From positions 2,078 to 56,400 of the forward strand of contig NW_022985207.1 in NCBI RefSeq assembly GCF_010093535.1: 54,323 bases of DNA, read 5' to 3'. Of this stretch, positions 11,660 through 24,927 are shown one piece after another. This DNA comes from Lindgomyces ingoldianus. Its lineage: Eukaryota; Ascomycota; Dothideomycetes; Pleosporales; Lindgomycetaceae. A program made the translations under genes and the position numbers. The notes under the pieces were generated by a model that was given only the letters and a program-made list of their open reading frames with translations, had not been told where the DNA came from and searched no databases. Each line of letters starts with the position of its first letter. Position 1 is the first letter of the stretch.

Positions 11660-13210
11660 TTATATAAATAACTTATAAAGGATATAAAGATATTAGAGGC
11701 AACACTATAAAATAAGACTAGCCTAAAGTACTAAAATAATAAAATTAACATATTAAAGGCTTTAATAAGTTTATAAACTTAATTATATATAAGTTATATA
11801 ATTACTAATTTATATATAATAACTTAAAAGGGCGCTACTTTTCTAAGTTTATATATAAAAATTTTTAAAAAATAGACACTATAAGACTTCTTAGCACTTA
11901 GCTATGTGTTTAAAAGAGAGCTTATATAAGTACTAAAAAATAAGAGAATTACACAATAGCTAAGCACTAAAGATACCTAAGCCTAGAAGCTGTATAATAT
12001 AGTATAAAAAAAAGTAATTACACTAGAAAAGCTTTATATATAACTTTTATTACTATATAAGGCTCTACACAGAAGTAGACTAAACATAATGCTGTTAATA
12101 ACACTAAATGTACTAGCATTACTTACTTCTACACTTTAGCTAGCACTATACTAATTACTATATAAACAATACATGCTACTCTACCTAACGCCTGCTCTAC
12201 ACTCTTAATTGTACACACTACTACCTACAGTAGTGTATGCACTACTAATACTACCTGCATAATCTATACTACATTACAAGCTATATAAACTTTTACTTTA
12301 AAAAAAAACTACTAAAGAAAAACTTCTAGTAAATAAAATTATATAATTTTAAAAAATATAAAAAAAAATAATAACTACATAAGTTAACTATATAACATTT
12401 TTATAAATAAAATAAAAAATTTTATTAATTTATGTTAATAGCTAAATATTTAAGAAACTTAGTATATAGACATCTTTCTAGATATCCTAAAAAGTTAGGT
12501 AAATATGTACTATATGCATAATATAGGCTTTAGACATAACTAGAAGCATTTATATAACACCTTAAGTAGTTACTTTAACACTAATGTAAACTATAGCTAG
12601 TACTAGATAAACTAGATAATAATAACTTTTATATAATACTAATAAAAAACTTTAATAAAAGTTTATATAAAGTTTTTAAAATAATAATTATTAAGCTTAT
12701 ACTTATATAAAAAGCACTAAAAATAAAATTTTAAAAAAATGTTCTACTACACACTGCTATTATATAAACCTATTAAAAATAACTAGAACTAGAACATGCT
12801 ATATTTACTATTAAGCTTTTATATAAAGCCTTATTTAGCAACTTATAAGCATTACTCTAAGTTACTATAGACTAAAAGGTAAACTAATACCTTTAGAAAC
12901 TGCCTAATGCATACTACACAGACTACTAATATAACTCTGCATAATAAAAAGAAAGCTTCTCTCTGCGCAGAAAAGGATAATATAAAAGATTTCTATCTAG
13001 GTTTAGGCTACAATCTAGAGACAACTATACACAGATAAAGAAGTGCTTTGTTTACTATAAGAAAAAATGTTAGTTATTAAACTACTCTTATAATAACTAT
13101 ATATAAGCAAAGAACTAGTATATTACTTTATATAAAGATTTTTATAATAAGACTTTATTATATAAAGCTATTACCTTATACATCTAAAACTTTAAAGGTT
13201 ACTTTAAGAA
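11660..13210 (+). pseudogene. Copia C gag remnant with zinc knuckle
   Basis: The frame after the leader has the same Pro/Tyr-rich start as Copia B. It continues through a helical region (12560-12950) to a zinc-knuckle-like segment at about 13044-13095, where Lys-Lys-Cys-Phe-Val is followed by a Tyr (from Cys by RIP) and a later Cys. Gag of Copia elements forms the particle that packages the RNA. Dozens of stops from TGG/CAG/CAA changes make this copy dead. Confidence 0.6.
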
Positions 13211-13599
13211 AAAAAATAATTTACATAATATAAAATAAATAAAATAAAAAAGTAAAAATGCTAAAAAAGCTGTTAACTACTTTACTTCTACTACTTATTT
13301 ACACTATGTAACAGAAAAGAACATATATAGCATTAAACCTAAAAAGTATGCTAAGCAGTTTATCTTTAATAACTAATACTATATAGTATACTAAGGTAAA
13401 CTATAAAACATAGGTGTAGTAAAGATCTCTACTATTAGTAAGTCTTAACTTAAGGCGTACATATAAAAGAACTTATATATAGAAATTAATTAAACACTTA
13501 GCTAAACAGATATTAGCTTTAAAAGCTAGACACTAAAAAAATTAATTAGTACTATTTAAATTTAGAACCTAATTTGTCTAGTTATATACTACATTTTAA

Positions 13600-14740
13600 A
13601 GACTTTAACACTATTTTTACTATTACTAGTAAATGCTAACTAACTTAGAGTATACTTTAATAACATTTTAAATATTATTATATATAAAAACAAAACTACT
13701 ATACTTATTATATAAAAATAAAAACACTTTTTTTTTAATATTAGTAAAAAGAAATTTATGTTTTTCTTTACTAAATTAAAACTTTACTACTTTTACTGCT
13801 AATTTAGACACCTTTGCATAAAAAGACTCTAGAAGATGCTAACTAGCGCTAGCTATAACATTAATGCTGCAGTGCTAGAAGAGATTAAGAAGTTTTACTA
13901 CTTCTACTTATTATATAACTAGGCTTTATAAAGATTTAAGTTTATAATTAAAAATAACACTTACTTTAACTATAAAGTTATTATTAATGTTATATAAATT
14001 AATAATAAAGATGTTTTATATGTTATTAATATAGATACATTATTTTAGGCTGCTATATTTCTAAAATCTATGTCTATATAAAATACCTAAGAAGCACTAT
14101 ATAAATGCTAAATTAACACTTATTAAGAACCTTTAAACTATATTATGCATAACTTTAGTATAAACTTTACTTTAAAAAATTTTTAAGCTTATATAAAAAT
14201 TATAAAAGCTATATGTAGGTAGATGCCTATAAAAGCATATTAAGTAGTTAGAAAAGTTAAGTACACACACACACCTCTCTAATAAGCATTTAACATCTTA
14301 AAGACTAAGCTAGGTAACTGTACAGATAATAAGGCTATTCTATAGATAGCAGTTAAGGCTCTAAACAACACAGCTAGCCTGCACAGTCTAGTACCTACGC
14401 TGCTAGTCTTTAAAGCATACTTAAGAATTAACCTAAACTTTTTACTATTACTAGACATTATTACATAAGCAAGTGCTATATAAAAAGTAATAAAAATACT
14501 TTAAAAAGACTATATAAAAGTAAATATTAATTATATAATTAACACTTATAATAGCCTTATAATATATAAAGTTTTTAACCTCCCTCTTAGCTTAAAGATT
14601 ATAGCATAGAGAGAGAAAAAAGGCTAAACTAGCCTATATAAGATTAAACGTATTAAAAGAAGAAACATTATTAAAAAAAAATAGCCTACTAAAGCTCTAA
14701 TATACATAAGTTAAACTATACTATAAAGAAAAAAAAAGAT
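13600..14740 (+). pseudogene. Copia C integrase remnant
   Basis: The segment 14290-14720 reads, with stops, as the C-terminal part of a fungal Copia integrase: an Ala-Val-Lys-Ala-Leu-Asn-Asn-Thr-Ala block (about 14348), Leu-Val-Pro-Thr-Leu-Leu-Val-Phe (about 14390), and a Leu-Pro-Leu-Ser block followed by a changed Trp-Arg-Glu (about 14580-14610). The last is the usual start of the C-terminal region in this family. Catalytic residues upstream (13600-14200) could not be placed with confidence. In an intact relative this enzyme inserts the cDNA and makes the 5-bp target duplication. Confidence 0.65.
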
Positions 14741-14999
14741 AACCTACTTATAATAAATAACCTAGATAAACTAATCCTAATATAAAAGAATTTTTTAAAG
14801 AAAAGAAAAAAAAAACAGCTTTATAAAAATGTTATAAAGGTAGAACTAGAGCCTATTATAGACTAAGCCCCTTAGAATAGCAATGCTGCACTAGTGTAAA
14901 GGGAAGATATAGATACTAAAAAAAGTAAAAAGCAAAGAAAACCTACATAAAGTCTAGACTAAGTATTTCTAACTTAGAAGAAAAAAGATAATTAGGCTT

Positions 15000-16207
15000 T
15001 ATTTATTAAGCTTTATATAAATAGTGTAATTACTACACTTAAAAAACTATTTAAGAAATTAGACTATATAAAGATAAACACTTTAATTACTAATAGCACT
15101 TTTAAAGTTATAGCATATAACTTAGTAAGGTATAAAAGTTAAATTTTTAACTTTTACTTTATATAAAAAGTAAAAAGTAAAATAACTTAACTATATAAGA
15201 AATTCTACCTAGTGTTTACTAGCTACTTAGATAAAAAAAAAGAAATCTTTACTTAGTTACTAACTATTTAAAGAATAAGCTAGAAACTACTTCTAGCTAT
15301 AAAAGCAAGCCTAAAAGCTATATATAAAATGTATTTTAAACTGTGTAATATTACATAAGTATACATTTAATTAATAAATAAGCTTATGCGCACACTGTAT
15401 ATAAAGCTACTAAAGAAGATGCGCTAGAACTTTCTACTAAATATAATACTCTAGGTTGTACAACTCTTATATAAAGCTACTAAATTAGAACTGTATTAGT
15501 TTAAGACATACTATAACTACTATAAAAAAAAAGCTATATATGCACATTTTTTTTATATAACTTTTACTTTTTAATTACTAATAAAAAAAAAGCACACTTT
15601 TAGTATTACTAGCTTATAAATAAATAATACTTTAAGCATTATAATAAAATTTTTACATAAAGAAAATAAAAAAAACTATAAAAAGTAAAGTTTTATATAA
15701 ACTCTAAAACTATTTTAGTAAAAAAGCAGCTTATTAAGTTTAATAGTAAGAGAATTAAACTTACACATAACATAGTAGTTCTTACTTAAAAAAGATAAGT
15801 AAGCTACCTTTATATAATTAACTTAAAAGATAAAAATGCTGTATAATAATATATTAAGTAACATGTAAAAAAGGTATATATTATATTAGTATGTTAACTA
15901 AAGGTAGCATTTAACTTATTTATTACTGCATAAACTATAGACCCTTTATATAATAACATTAACACACTTAATATATAAACCTAATAGTAGATAGATAATA
16001 GTAAGCGTAATCATACTTTTCTACTATTATAGCTTAATTATATAAAGCTATTTGTCTTTATAGATAAATTATTTACTAATAATAAAAACTTTAGCTTATA
16101 GCTAAAATTTTTACTTATATTAAGTAATAAAGACTATATAAAGTAAAGTAACTACTTTAAAATACTAGGTAATATTATACACTAGAATTTTACTAAGTGT
16201 AAAAAAG
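15000..16207 (+). pseudogene. Copia C reverse transcriptase and start of RNase H, cut by the Gypsy insertion
   Basis: From about 15060 the frame follows a Ty1/Copia reverse transcriptase in order: a Thr-Leu-Ile-Thr-Asn-Ser-Thr-Phe-Lys-Val block, a changed Tyr-Lys-x-Arg-Ile-Phe-Asn-Ser-Arg region, a Lys-Leu-Leu-Leu-Ala-Ile-Lys-Ala-Ser-Leu block near 15280, an Ile-Lys-Leu/Pro-Pro-Lys-Lys/Glu-Met block near 15400, and the connection to RNase H near 15700-15950. RNase H begins near 15955 and is interrupted at 16207 by the Gypsy element. It resumes at 24176 and ends near 24550. Catalytic Asp positions are masked by RIP changes. Confidence 0.75.
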
Positions 16208-16800
16208 TGTTACAGTCTACAGTTAGACCAGCGTAACTCCACCAGCAGTGCTCTACAAGCTAGCTAGATTAGAGCAGGGCTTGCTTATAAACTAGTCAGA
16301 GGACACAGAAGCAGCACCAATGCCCGCGGTAATAGAGGAGTGCGCTGTCTAGTAGAAAGAGGGGATATAAGTCCCTAAAGTTAAACAAGTTAGAGCAAGT
16401 TAGTAGTACACCTAGCATAAAAAACTTACCTAGACTTACCTTAGCACTTTTTATACATGTATATAGTCCTTACTTTAAACAACCTTTAGAAGGTGTGTTT
16501 AATGTTTAGTTTATTCTTTACATAGACTAAGTAGCATTTAGCTTTTTAAAAAGCTATAATACTATTTATATATCTTGCACTATATATACCTCTAATTCTG
16601 TCTAATAGGACTGTTTAACCTAGCCTCTATACTGCTGCATACAGGGCAAACTATAATCTAGTTGCTCTACCCTCCCTCTATCAGCCTATTAGCCCTTACG
16701 TAGGACTGTACACCCTACTGTTAGCCCCTACTATCTAACCTGCCTCCTACTGCAGGAACATTACTAACCTATGTGCTTTACTAAAGCAAGAATTATAACA
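16208..16800 (+). repeat. 5' LTR of the Gypsy element
   Basis: The LTR is 593 bp, from TGTTACAGTC to TATAACA. Relative to the 3' LTR it has 33 extra bp near 16360. A less mutated part (16208-16380) keeps G and C. Confidence 0.88.
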
Positions 16801-16879
16801 TTAAACACCTCCCTTTTTAAAAAGTATAACTACTTAACATAACTTAGATACTAACATAGCCCACACAGCTCTATCTAGG

Positions 16880-18300
16880 TCTATAGAAGTTCTAACCTAA
16901 AGTAAAGCTGTCCTAGCAAAACAGATTAATATAATCTAAGATAATATTAAAAAACTTTAGCAGTTTAGCAAAGAAATTAGTAAACTAGTAAACTTTTAAT
17001 AAAAAGTTATAAGCCTTTACTAAAAAGTAATAGAATTATAGAACTTCTCTAAACTTATAAGCCTTTAGAAGGCTACTAATTATGCTTATTAAATACATAA
17101 ATTATAAGTAAAGCTAGCAAAAATTTAGAACATTTTAACTAAAAAGGTAAGCATTACAGCTAAGAAGACTTTAAGGCTAGCCCTTTTAAAGCCTTTTAAA
17201 GGATTACTAAAAGACTTTTACTTATTTTTTATAAGATGTTACTTTTATATGTAATATAATAAAGAAGCATTTTAAACTAACATAGAAATAATATCCTAAA
17301 TAGAACTATACCTAAAAGGCCCTCCTATAATATAGTTCTAACCCTATGTAAATAACTAGATAGACTTTAAAGCTAACAGCGCAGCACTTACTCTTAAAAT
17401 AAAAAAAGTGTTTAGCAGTGTTAAAAATTTTAAAAAAGCTCTAACAGCTATTTATAAAACTCTAGATAAAAAAAAATTACAGCTAATAAATTAAACACTA
17501 TAAAGTAGGGTAATAGCCTAGTCTAGAACTACATAGTACACTTTAGAGAATAATTAGCTATCTGTAAATAGACAGACTAAAAAGCCCTCTATTACATGTT
17601 TTATAATAGACTAAGTAAAATAGTAAAAGATAAATTTATACATAGTAATAAGCTAACTACTCTTAAAAACTTTATTATGTAAGTAATAACCTATAACAAC
17701 TATTATAAAAAGTGTAAAAGAGAAAAGAAATAAAAAGAAACTCTTTAAAGACTAAAGTTTATTTCTAAAAAAAGAAGCTTCTATAATATAATAAAAAACT
17801 AATAGACCTTAGTTATGTAAAGCATATATAAAGCTTTTTTTTAAAAAAAAACTAAGTTCTAGGACGCAATAAGCTGCCCCTAATAAAGGAATAATAAAAG
17901 TAGTTAAAGGACAAGGCCTGCCTAAACTATAAAAAAGTAGGACATTTCTGCTAAAATTACCTAGACTTCTAAAAAAGAGAAAATAAAAATACTACTATAA
18001 TAATTAAAGCTATTACTGCTAAATACAGCCTTATAGATAAAAAAATATTAGAAAGACTAAATAACAGACTCTACTAGTAATGTAAAAAAAACTATTCTTT
18101 AAACAACTATTCTAAAGCGTATTAGAAAGTAGCTATTTAAGACTTTAGCAGCCTAAATACAGTGTTATAGGACTTTATAATTTTTAAAGAATATAAAAAA
18201 GAAACTTAGATTTAAGGATATATTATAAATGTTTAAAAAAGAGAGAAATAGTTTTCTCTTTAAAACTAAACCTCTAGCACTTTAGCAAGAGAACTCTCTA
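16880..18300 (+). pseudogene. Gypsy gag remnant with CCHC zinc knuckle
   Basis: The region between the 5' LTR and pol contains, at 17919-17970, Cys-Leu-Asn-Tyr-Lys-Lys-Val-Gly-His-Phe-Cys followed by a stop and Asn-Tyr. This is a CX2CX4HX4C zinc knuckle in which the second and fourth Cys have become Tyr by G-to-A change. Upstream the frame is Lys/Leu/Asn-rich with stops, as expected for decayed capsid sequence. Gag proteins of this family package the genomic RNA. Confidence 0.65.
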
Positions 18301-19699
18301 GACAGTTTTAGGAATGTAAATGCTAGAAGTGCAGTCTATAGCATAACTACCTAAGCTACTATATAGTTATGCTTTACTAGATAAATATTAGTAATAATTA
18401 CTTTACCTTTAACATTATATAATAGGTAGCTAAAGTTAAATATAATATTATAAATAGTAAAAAATAATAGCAGTTCTTTATTAAGATCTAAGACTAGAAA
18501 CTAGAAAGACTAGGCAAACCTGCTAGGTTTAAAGTCCTAAAGCTAGTACCTAGAAAACCTAAGACACTACTTCTAAGCCTTATAATTAGTAGGAAGGCTT
18601 TAATAATGTAGTAGAGCTATAGCTATGTGTACTCTATAAAAACAACACTTATAGCACTAATAATTACTAATAGAAAGGACACCCTGTACAGATAGTATAG
18701 ACATAAGAATACTCTTAGTAGACTTAAAAAAGCCCTCTTAATACCTTACATAAGCTTAATAATTATCTATACCTTTAGTACTAGTGCACACAACACTACT
18801 GTGTTAGGCACTAGGACAACAAACATTAAGCAGGATAGTAGCCTACATAAAAGAAGAACTATAATAAATGCCTATAGCAGGGAACAGCCTTAGCCTGCAA
18901 AGTTACAAATTGCTATACCTGTTAGACAGCCTCCCTCTACAAGCAGGAGAGATAGGTAAGCTGTAAAGAATAAAATAATTATAAGTTCTATTACTTTTAG
19001 TAAAAAGTAGTAAAAAAGAAAGATTATCTTACAACTTATTACTTTATAAAAGACTATAAATATAAAGCACTTAACTGCTGCAATAGGGACTACTAAACGT
19101 ATAAAAAAAAGGAACAAGTTTAATAATAATTTATAAGATATTAACTTATATCCCCTTCTAAACAAAGAAGTTTTTTATAATATATTAGGCTTAGTTACAG
19201 TAAGATAAGGGGCAGAACACAGCCTAACTACTGCCTTTATGTATAAGAGATAGTTAGGGCTAGCCTTTGTAGACAGCAGATGCACTTTTACTGCAGTAAA
19301 TAAAGACTAAGTAGAATAATAAAACATTCTATTTTAAATTAAGATAGACTTATTTAAGGGAACCCTAGCTAACGCATCCTTAATAGAATATAGTAAGAGA
19401 TAGATTAACCTAAAAATGTATAAAAAAGACCTTAAAACTCTAAACACAAGGGATTAGAGATCTATAAACATACTCTTACTAGGGGGCAGGTATAATGTAA
19501 TTCTAGGATATAATTAGCTTAGAAAACATAACCTTGTAATTAACTAGAGAATAATAACTATAGAAACCCTAGAGGATTATGTACACATAACCTAGTTAGT
19601 ATGCTATAACAACTAATGCTTAGTCTATAAATAAGTAAAATAAGGCAGCAGCTACTACCCTAAGAAAAAAAAGCTCTAAAAATTCTCTTACTAAGAACC

Positions 19700-22420
19700 T
19701 AAAGCACAGGTAATAAAAATAATAAAGAAGAAGCTTAAAGAAGTCTCTTATAAAGAAATTAAGGCTAATAAAGATGTAAATTAGATTAGAATTTTTAAAA
19801 TTTAAGAAAAAAGAAGCATCCCTACTAAATATAAAAACTATAAAGATATATTTAAGACGCTAGATAACCTAGAAAAATTGCTACTACATTAGCCTTAGAA
19901 CTATGCTATTAACTTAGTAAAAGACTATAACTTAAAAACCTACAGGCTTTGCCCCCTAATAAAGGCATAGAAAAAGGCCTTATAAGAGTATGTTAACTAG
20001 ATGCTAGCCTAAGGCTATATCTAAAAAAGCTACAGCCTAGTTGCTTTAGCAGTAGTTTTTGTAAAAAAAGAAAAAAAAGATCTACATTTATTAAGATTAT
20101 AGAACTCTAAATAATAATATAATCTAACACTAGTTCCCTTTACTAATTATATAAGACATTATAAACTAACTAAAAGGAACTTAATACTTTATAAAGTTTA
20201 ACATGCAAGACAGATTTAATAAGGTAAGAATAAAAGAGAGAAATAAATAGCTTATAGTATTTAAAACTTTATAGAGACTTTATAAACTGCTAGTAATGCT
20301 GTTTAGCTTAACAAATGCTTTAGTAACATTCTAGCAAATTATTAACATAGCCCTTAATCTGTATCTTAACATCTTTACTCTAGTATACCTAGATAATGTC
20401 CTTATCTATTTAAAAGATAGCTTAAAAGACTATGTATAAAAGGTATAAAAAGTCTTAGAAAAGCTAAGAAAGTATAGACTCTATCTACAGCTCTCTAAGT
20501 GTAAATTCTACGTTACTAAGATAGAATATTTAGAATTTATAATTAATAGTAAGGAAATAAAGTTTAACCTAGCTAAAATATAGAAGGTACTTAAATAGCT
20601 AGAACCTATAACAGTTAAGAAAGTTAAGAAATTCCTTAGACTATTAAGATATATTAGATAAATAATTAAAGACTACTTAAAAATTACTATACCCCTAACA
20701 AACACTACTACTAAGAAGCAGGTAACAGTAAAGTTTATTTAGACTCTATAAATAAATAAAGCATTTGTAGCGCCAAAACAAGCTATAATAGCTAAACTAG
20801 TGCTAAAGATGTACAACCTATAACTAAACACTAAGATCCACACAGACACATCTATAGGAGCTAGCAGAGCCGCGCTTTACTAAAAACAGAAGGATAGAAG
20901 ATAGCACCTAGTAGTGTACTACTCTACTAAGTTCTTAGGACCTAAAGCAGGCTATAGCATACCTAATAAAGAATTAAAAGCAATACTAAACACTATAAAA
21001 GTATAGGCTACAGAGCTACGCAGAATAGTAAGACCCTTCTATATTATAACTAACTATGTAAATTTAGTTATGTTTTTAACGGTAAAAAAACTTTTGCTAA
21101 TGCACATAAAATAGGTAATAGAGCTTACATAATTTAATTACATTATTAAGTATATCCTAGGAGCACAAAACTAGCAGGCTAATGCCTTTAGCTAGAGGCC
21201 TAATTACTTTAACAGAGAAAAGAAAAGGATTAAAAAGTTTACTCTTTTTAAGAAAACTAATAAAGGATAGATCTATAATAGGCCTTAACCTATAAAAGAA
21301 CTTTGCATGCTTATAGTAAATAAGTAAGGATAAAAAAATTTAATCTAAGAATATTACAAATCTTTAATGTTTAGGCACCTAAAAATAGGCACTCTTTAAA
21401 AGAAATTAAGGGCTGCTATACTATAATAAATACTAAAAGTAAAGCAATTGTGCACTAAGGTGCTTAAAGAATGCAACACCTATAATAAAAATAACCTACA
21501 AAGGTATAAGACCTATAGATACCTTTACCTAATTAAAGCTCTAAAATTACTATAGATAATAATTATAATAAACTTTATTATAAGACTGCCCCTGTTTAAG
21601 AAGCTAGAAACAGAAAGAATGTGCAACATAATTATAGTAGTCCTTAATAAAACTACTAAATATCTACACACCTAGCCCTTAGAAAAAACAATAATAGCTA
21701 AAAAATTTATTTATAAACTTAAATAAAATATTATATTAGTGCATAAATGCCTTAAAATTATTATCTTTAACTAAGATAAACTATTTACTAGCAGATTCTA
21801 AAAGGCAGCTATGCAACACCTTAGCATAACGCACAGGCTATCTACAGCATACCACCTACAGACAGACAGCTAGACTAAGAGGGTAAACGCTAAAGTAGAA
21901 AAGTACCTAAGAAAATACATCTTTTACACCTAAAATAATTAGGCAGAATAGCTTTTAATAGCATAACTAGCTATTAACATAGTAGAATTAGCTATAATAA
22001 AAGAAACACTATATAAAGCTAATTTTAGATACAACCTATACTTTACACTATAAGGAAACTAGCCTACAGACTCTTAAGAATTAATAGACAGGTTATTAAA
22101 CTTATAAAATATTTATAAAAAATTAGTAATTAAAGCTAAATTTAGTTAGAAAATAATAAAATAACATATAAATAAATTATAACAACTAGGCCTAAGAATT
22201 AGCTTACAAGATTATATATACTTTAACACTAAAAATCTTAAAGTATTTAGAGCTTCTTAGAAGCTAGCAGAAAAAGAATAAGACTATATAAAGTTTTATA
22301 GACTTAATAAGACAATTGTAAACTTAAGCTTCCCCTGCATATAAAGATACACCTATAGTTCTATGTCTCTAGATTAGAAAAAGCACTTAAAGAAATTCCT
22401 CTATCTACATAAAAATAAGA
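19700..22420 (+). pseudogene. Gypsy pol remnant (reverse transcriptase, RNase H, integrase)
   Basis: The reverse transcriptase active site is at 20386-20397: Tyr-Leu-Asp-Asn within Val-Tyr-Leu-Asp-Asn-Val-Leu-Ile-Tyr, where the last Asp of YLDD became Asn. RNase H follows near 20832-20880 (Ile-His-Thr-Asp-Thr-Ser-Ile-Gly-Ala). An HHCC-type zinc region of integrase lies near 21410-21500. The Tyr-His-x-Gln-Thr-Asp-(Ser for Gly)-stop-Thr-(Lys for Glu)-Arg-Val-Asn block of the integrase core lies at about 21850-21888. A C-terminal segment near 22310-22385 resembles the region leading to the His-Pro-Val-Phe-His block of Gypsy elements. Protease must lie upstream but was not located. Confidence 0.8.
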
Positions 22421-23299
22421 AAATAAGGAAACTAAATACAAAGTTAAACATAATATTAGTAATTAAAAAAACAGGAAGAAGTTTCTAGTAAAATAGAAAG
22501 AGTAGCTTACTAGTAAGAACACATAGGAACTAGCTAAGAATTTGCAGAATGCGTAGCTGTTAGTATAAAAGTACCTCTAGGCTTGTCTAAAAGAAACTAG
22601 CTAGGCAATAAAGCACCTATATTAAAGAGAATAGCTATGTTATTACTAGATAGCAGTAGCTTTTAAAGACAAGTCCTAGCTAACAAGAGCTGTAAAGGCA
22701 AACAGCTCTCTACTTTAGCTTTAAGAGCTTCTATCTTGTCTAAAGAGAAAAGGTCCTTTTCTAGGTACTATGCGCGTTAAGCCTCTAGCAGATCTAGTAA
22801 CTTTTAAATGCAATTCTATTTAGAACGCTCCTTATCCCTTACTACTAGCATCTTCTCTCTTAGACAGAGCTACTTTTTGTCTTAAACTAGCTACTTGTCT
22901 AATAACGCATAATCTTAAGCCTAAGAAGCTTTAGCAGACTAAAGAAGTTTTTCTCTTTTCTTCTCTAAACATTTTTATACAGCATTAGGCATAAAGGTGT
23001 TACACTTGTTATTTTTTTTTACATAGTTAATACACTTATCTAATAATAAAGTTAACATGTAAAATAACTCTAAGGATTAGTAAGCACTGTAAGGCTGCAT
23101 CTTTGTCTAATAAACAGGATTAAAACGCAGGGCAGCATAGAGATAATAAGATAAACAAGACTAACAAGCTATTTAGCTTAAAGAAAAGAAATGTTAAAGA
23201 TGCTTACTAGCAGGTAAGCGCCTACTTTATAAATAAACTTTTACTAACACAGTTGTGTAAGCAGAGCGGCAAGGACGCTGCTAGAGAGGAGGGGCAGCG
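22421..23299 (+). other. Gypsy 3' non-coding part and polypurine tract
   Basis: Between the end of pol and the 3' LTR no protein motif is recognised. Near 22480-22720 the sequence turns less RIP-mutated. A purine-rich run GAGAGGAGGGGCAGCG (about 23284-23299) touches the LTR and is the likely polypurine tract that primes plus-strand synthesis. Confidence 0.55.
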
Positions 23300-24175
23300 T
23301 GTTACAGTCTACAGTTGGACTAGTGTAACTCCACCAGCAGTGCTCCACAAGCTAGCTAGATTAGAGCAGGGCTTGCTTATAAACTAGTTAGAGGACACAG
23401 AAGCAGCACTAATGCCAGCAGTAATAAAGAAGTGCGCTGTCTAGTAGAAAGAAGCAAGTTAGCAGTACACCTAGCTGTAACGATTCTCGTTCCATCTCGG
23501 GTCGCCCGGAACCCATCCGAAGGGTCCCCGTATCGGCTCCGACCCTGGCTCGATCCTGACTCGACCTGGCCCCGACTCTGCCCTGCCCCCCTGCTGTTAC
23601 CCCTATTCCCTCATGTATTTAGTCGCACCTCGCCCCGTAGCTAGCTCGGTAGTTTTCTGATATCCTTTCGTACAAGGCCTATAGGTGTCAATGGCATTCC
23701 TAGGTTCAGAGTCCCCACGCACTCCCATATGCCTCTGAGTGGATTCCCACCGCATTCGGACCCATTGTCTTGCCTGCGCCGTTACACTAGCGTAGAAAAC
23801 TTGCCTAGACTTGCCTTAGCGCTCTCTGTACGTGTATATAGTCCTTACCTTAAATAACCTTTAGGAGGTGTGTTTAACATTTAGTTTATTCTTTACATAG
23901 ACTAAGTAGCATTTAGCTTTCTAAAGAGCTGCAATACTATTTATATATCTTACACTATATATACCTCTAATTCTGTCTAACAAGACTGTTTAACCTGGCC
24001 TCTATACTGCTGCATACAGGGCAAACCACAATCTAGTCGCTCTACCCTCCCTTTATTAGCCTATTAGCTCTTATGTAGGACTGTACACCCTACTGTTAGC
24101 CCCTACTATCTAACCTGCCTCCCACCGCAGGAACATTACTAACCTGCGTGCTTCACTAAAGCAAGGATTGTAACA
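23300..24175 (+). repeat. 3' LTR of the Gypsy element, interrupted by a short LTR-like element
   Basis: It begins TGTTACAGTC and ends TTGTAACA, followed by target copy AAAAG. Without the 311-bp insertion and its duplicated 5-bp target it is 560 bp, which equals the 5' LTR minus its extra 33 bp. Confidence 0.9.
23471..23791 (+). mobile_element. Short LTR-like element (solo LTR or non-autonomous element), copy 1
   Basis: A GC-rich 311-bp sequence (23476-23786) begins TGTAACG and ends CGTTACA, a perfect 7-bp inverted pair with TG...CA ends. It is flanked by CTAGC on both sides (23471-23475 and 23787-23791). The 5' LTR of the same Gypsy element shows the uninterrupted site at the same place. A reversed second copy lies at 30403-30691. 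It shows no RIP although it sits in RIP-mutated sequence. The 5-bp duplication and TG...CA ends fit a solo LTR. No coding frame of its own is seen. Confidence 0.88.
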
Positions 24176-24927
24176 AAAAGTAACTAGAAGTGTTTTTACT
24201 AGCAAACTATATAGAATAGTTAAAAGGTTTAATAATATAATTACTTTTAGTATAACTTTATAGTAAATTATATAAACACTTAAACTACTACTAATTCTAG
24301 TAGTAATTTATATAAATTTAAGGTCTTAATATAATTACTTTGTTAAGTTAGGCACTACTAGTAAAAAGTAACTTATAATTAACATTATGTTACCTTATAA
24401 ATTATATAAAAAAAATTACTAAAATTAAGTAAATTAATAGTAAAGACAACTTAGTAAATATATATATAAAGAAAACACTAAATTAGGCTTTTTAATTATT
24501 AGTCCTAACTAACTGCTTCTCTGTCTAAATAGAAGCATCTGTGGACTAGCTAGATTCTGTGCGCAAAGATGCTTTAAACTAACTAGACTAATAACACCTT
24601 TATATAAAGCCTATTTTCTTTTATTTTATTTTATTTTATATTATACACACTTATCTTTCTTATTATAAGGATCTGTTACTGCTAGCACTGTATAAAAAAA
24701 GAAAAGAGCTAGAGGATTATAAAGTAAAGCTTAGAAAGTAAAGAATAAAGAAAAAAAAAACTATTTCTATAGCGCAACTAGCCTATTCTAACGCATAGCA
24801 TTACTAAGGGCAAGTCTTAACAAATAGGGTAGAGTAAAGGCAGAACGTAATTAGATAAACCTACATAGATAAAAGAGAGGTAACGCGTACAAAAGGCAAC
24901 TTTTTAGATAAAAAGAAAAGTTGCTAG
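24176..24927 (+). mobile_element. Copia C, remaining RNase H and 3' non-coding region
   Basis: After the Gypsy element the Copia sequence continues with the end of RNase H (to about 24550) and a non-coding part. Compared with Copia B, C lacks about 640 bp at 24668, including the compound microsatellite, and a further piece near 24755. Just before the 3' LTR, GCAACTTTTT and AAAAGTTGC (24895-24923) form an inverted pair around the A/G-rich tract. The same arrangement occurs in copies A and B. Confidence 0.75.

Larger units (their letters stand above)
16203..24180 (+). mobile_element. Ty3/Gypsy element inserted in the RNase H of Copia C
   Basis: The element runs 16208-24175 between copies of AAAAG (16203-16207 and 24176-24180). 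Removing it restores the Copia sequence seen in copies A and B. Its LTRs start TGTTACAGTC and end TGTAACA (TATAACA at the 5' copy). Between them lie gag with a zinc knuckle, then reverse transcriptase, RNase H and integrase in that order, which is the Ty3/Gypsy order. A purine tract lies just before the 3' LTR (about 23283-23297). Its coding region is broken by many RIP stops. Confidence 0.9.

Noticed and set aside
18890..19165. 91-codon minus-strand frame in the Gypsy element
   Set aside because: It is antisense to Gypsy pol sequence, very Phe/Leu/Ile-rich and without any motif; a by-product of AT-rich sequence.
23432..23644. 70-codon frame across the Gypsy 3' LTR
   Set aside because: It crosses the junction between LTR and the inserted short element, so it has no history as a gene.
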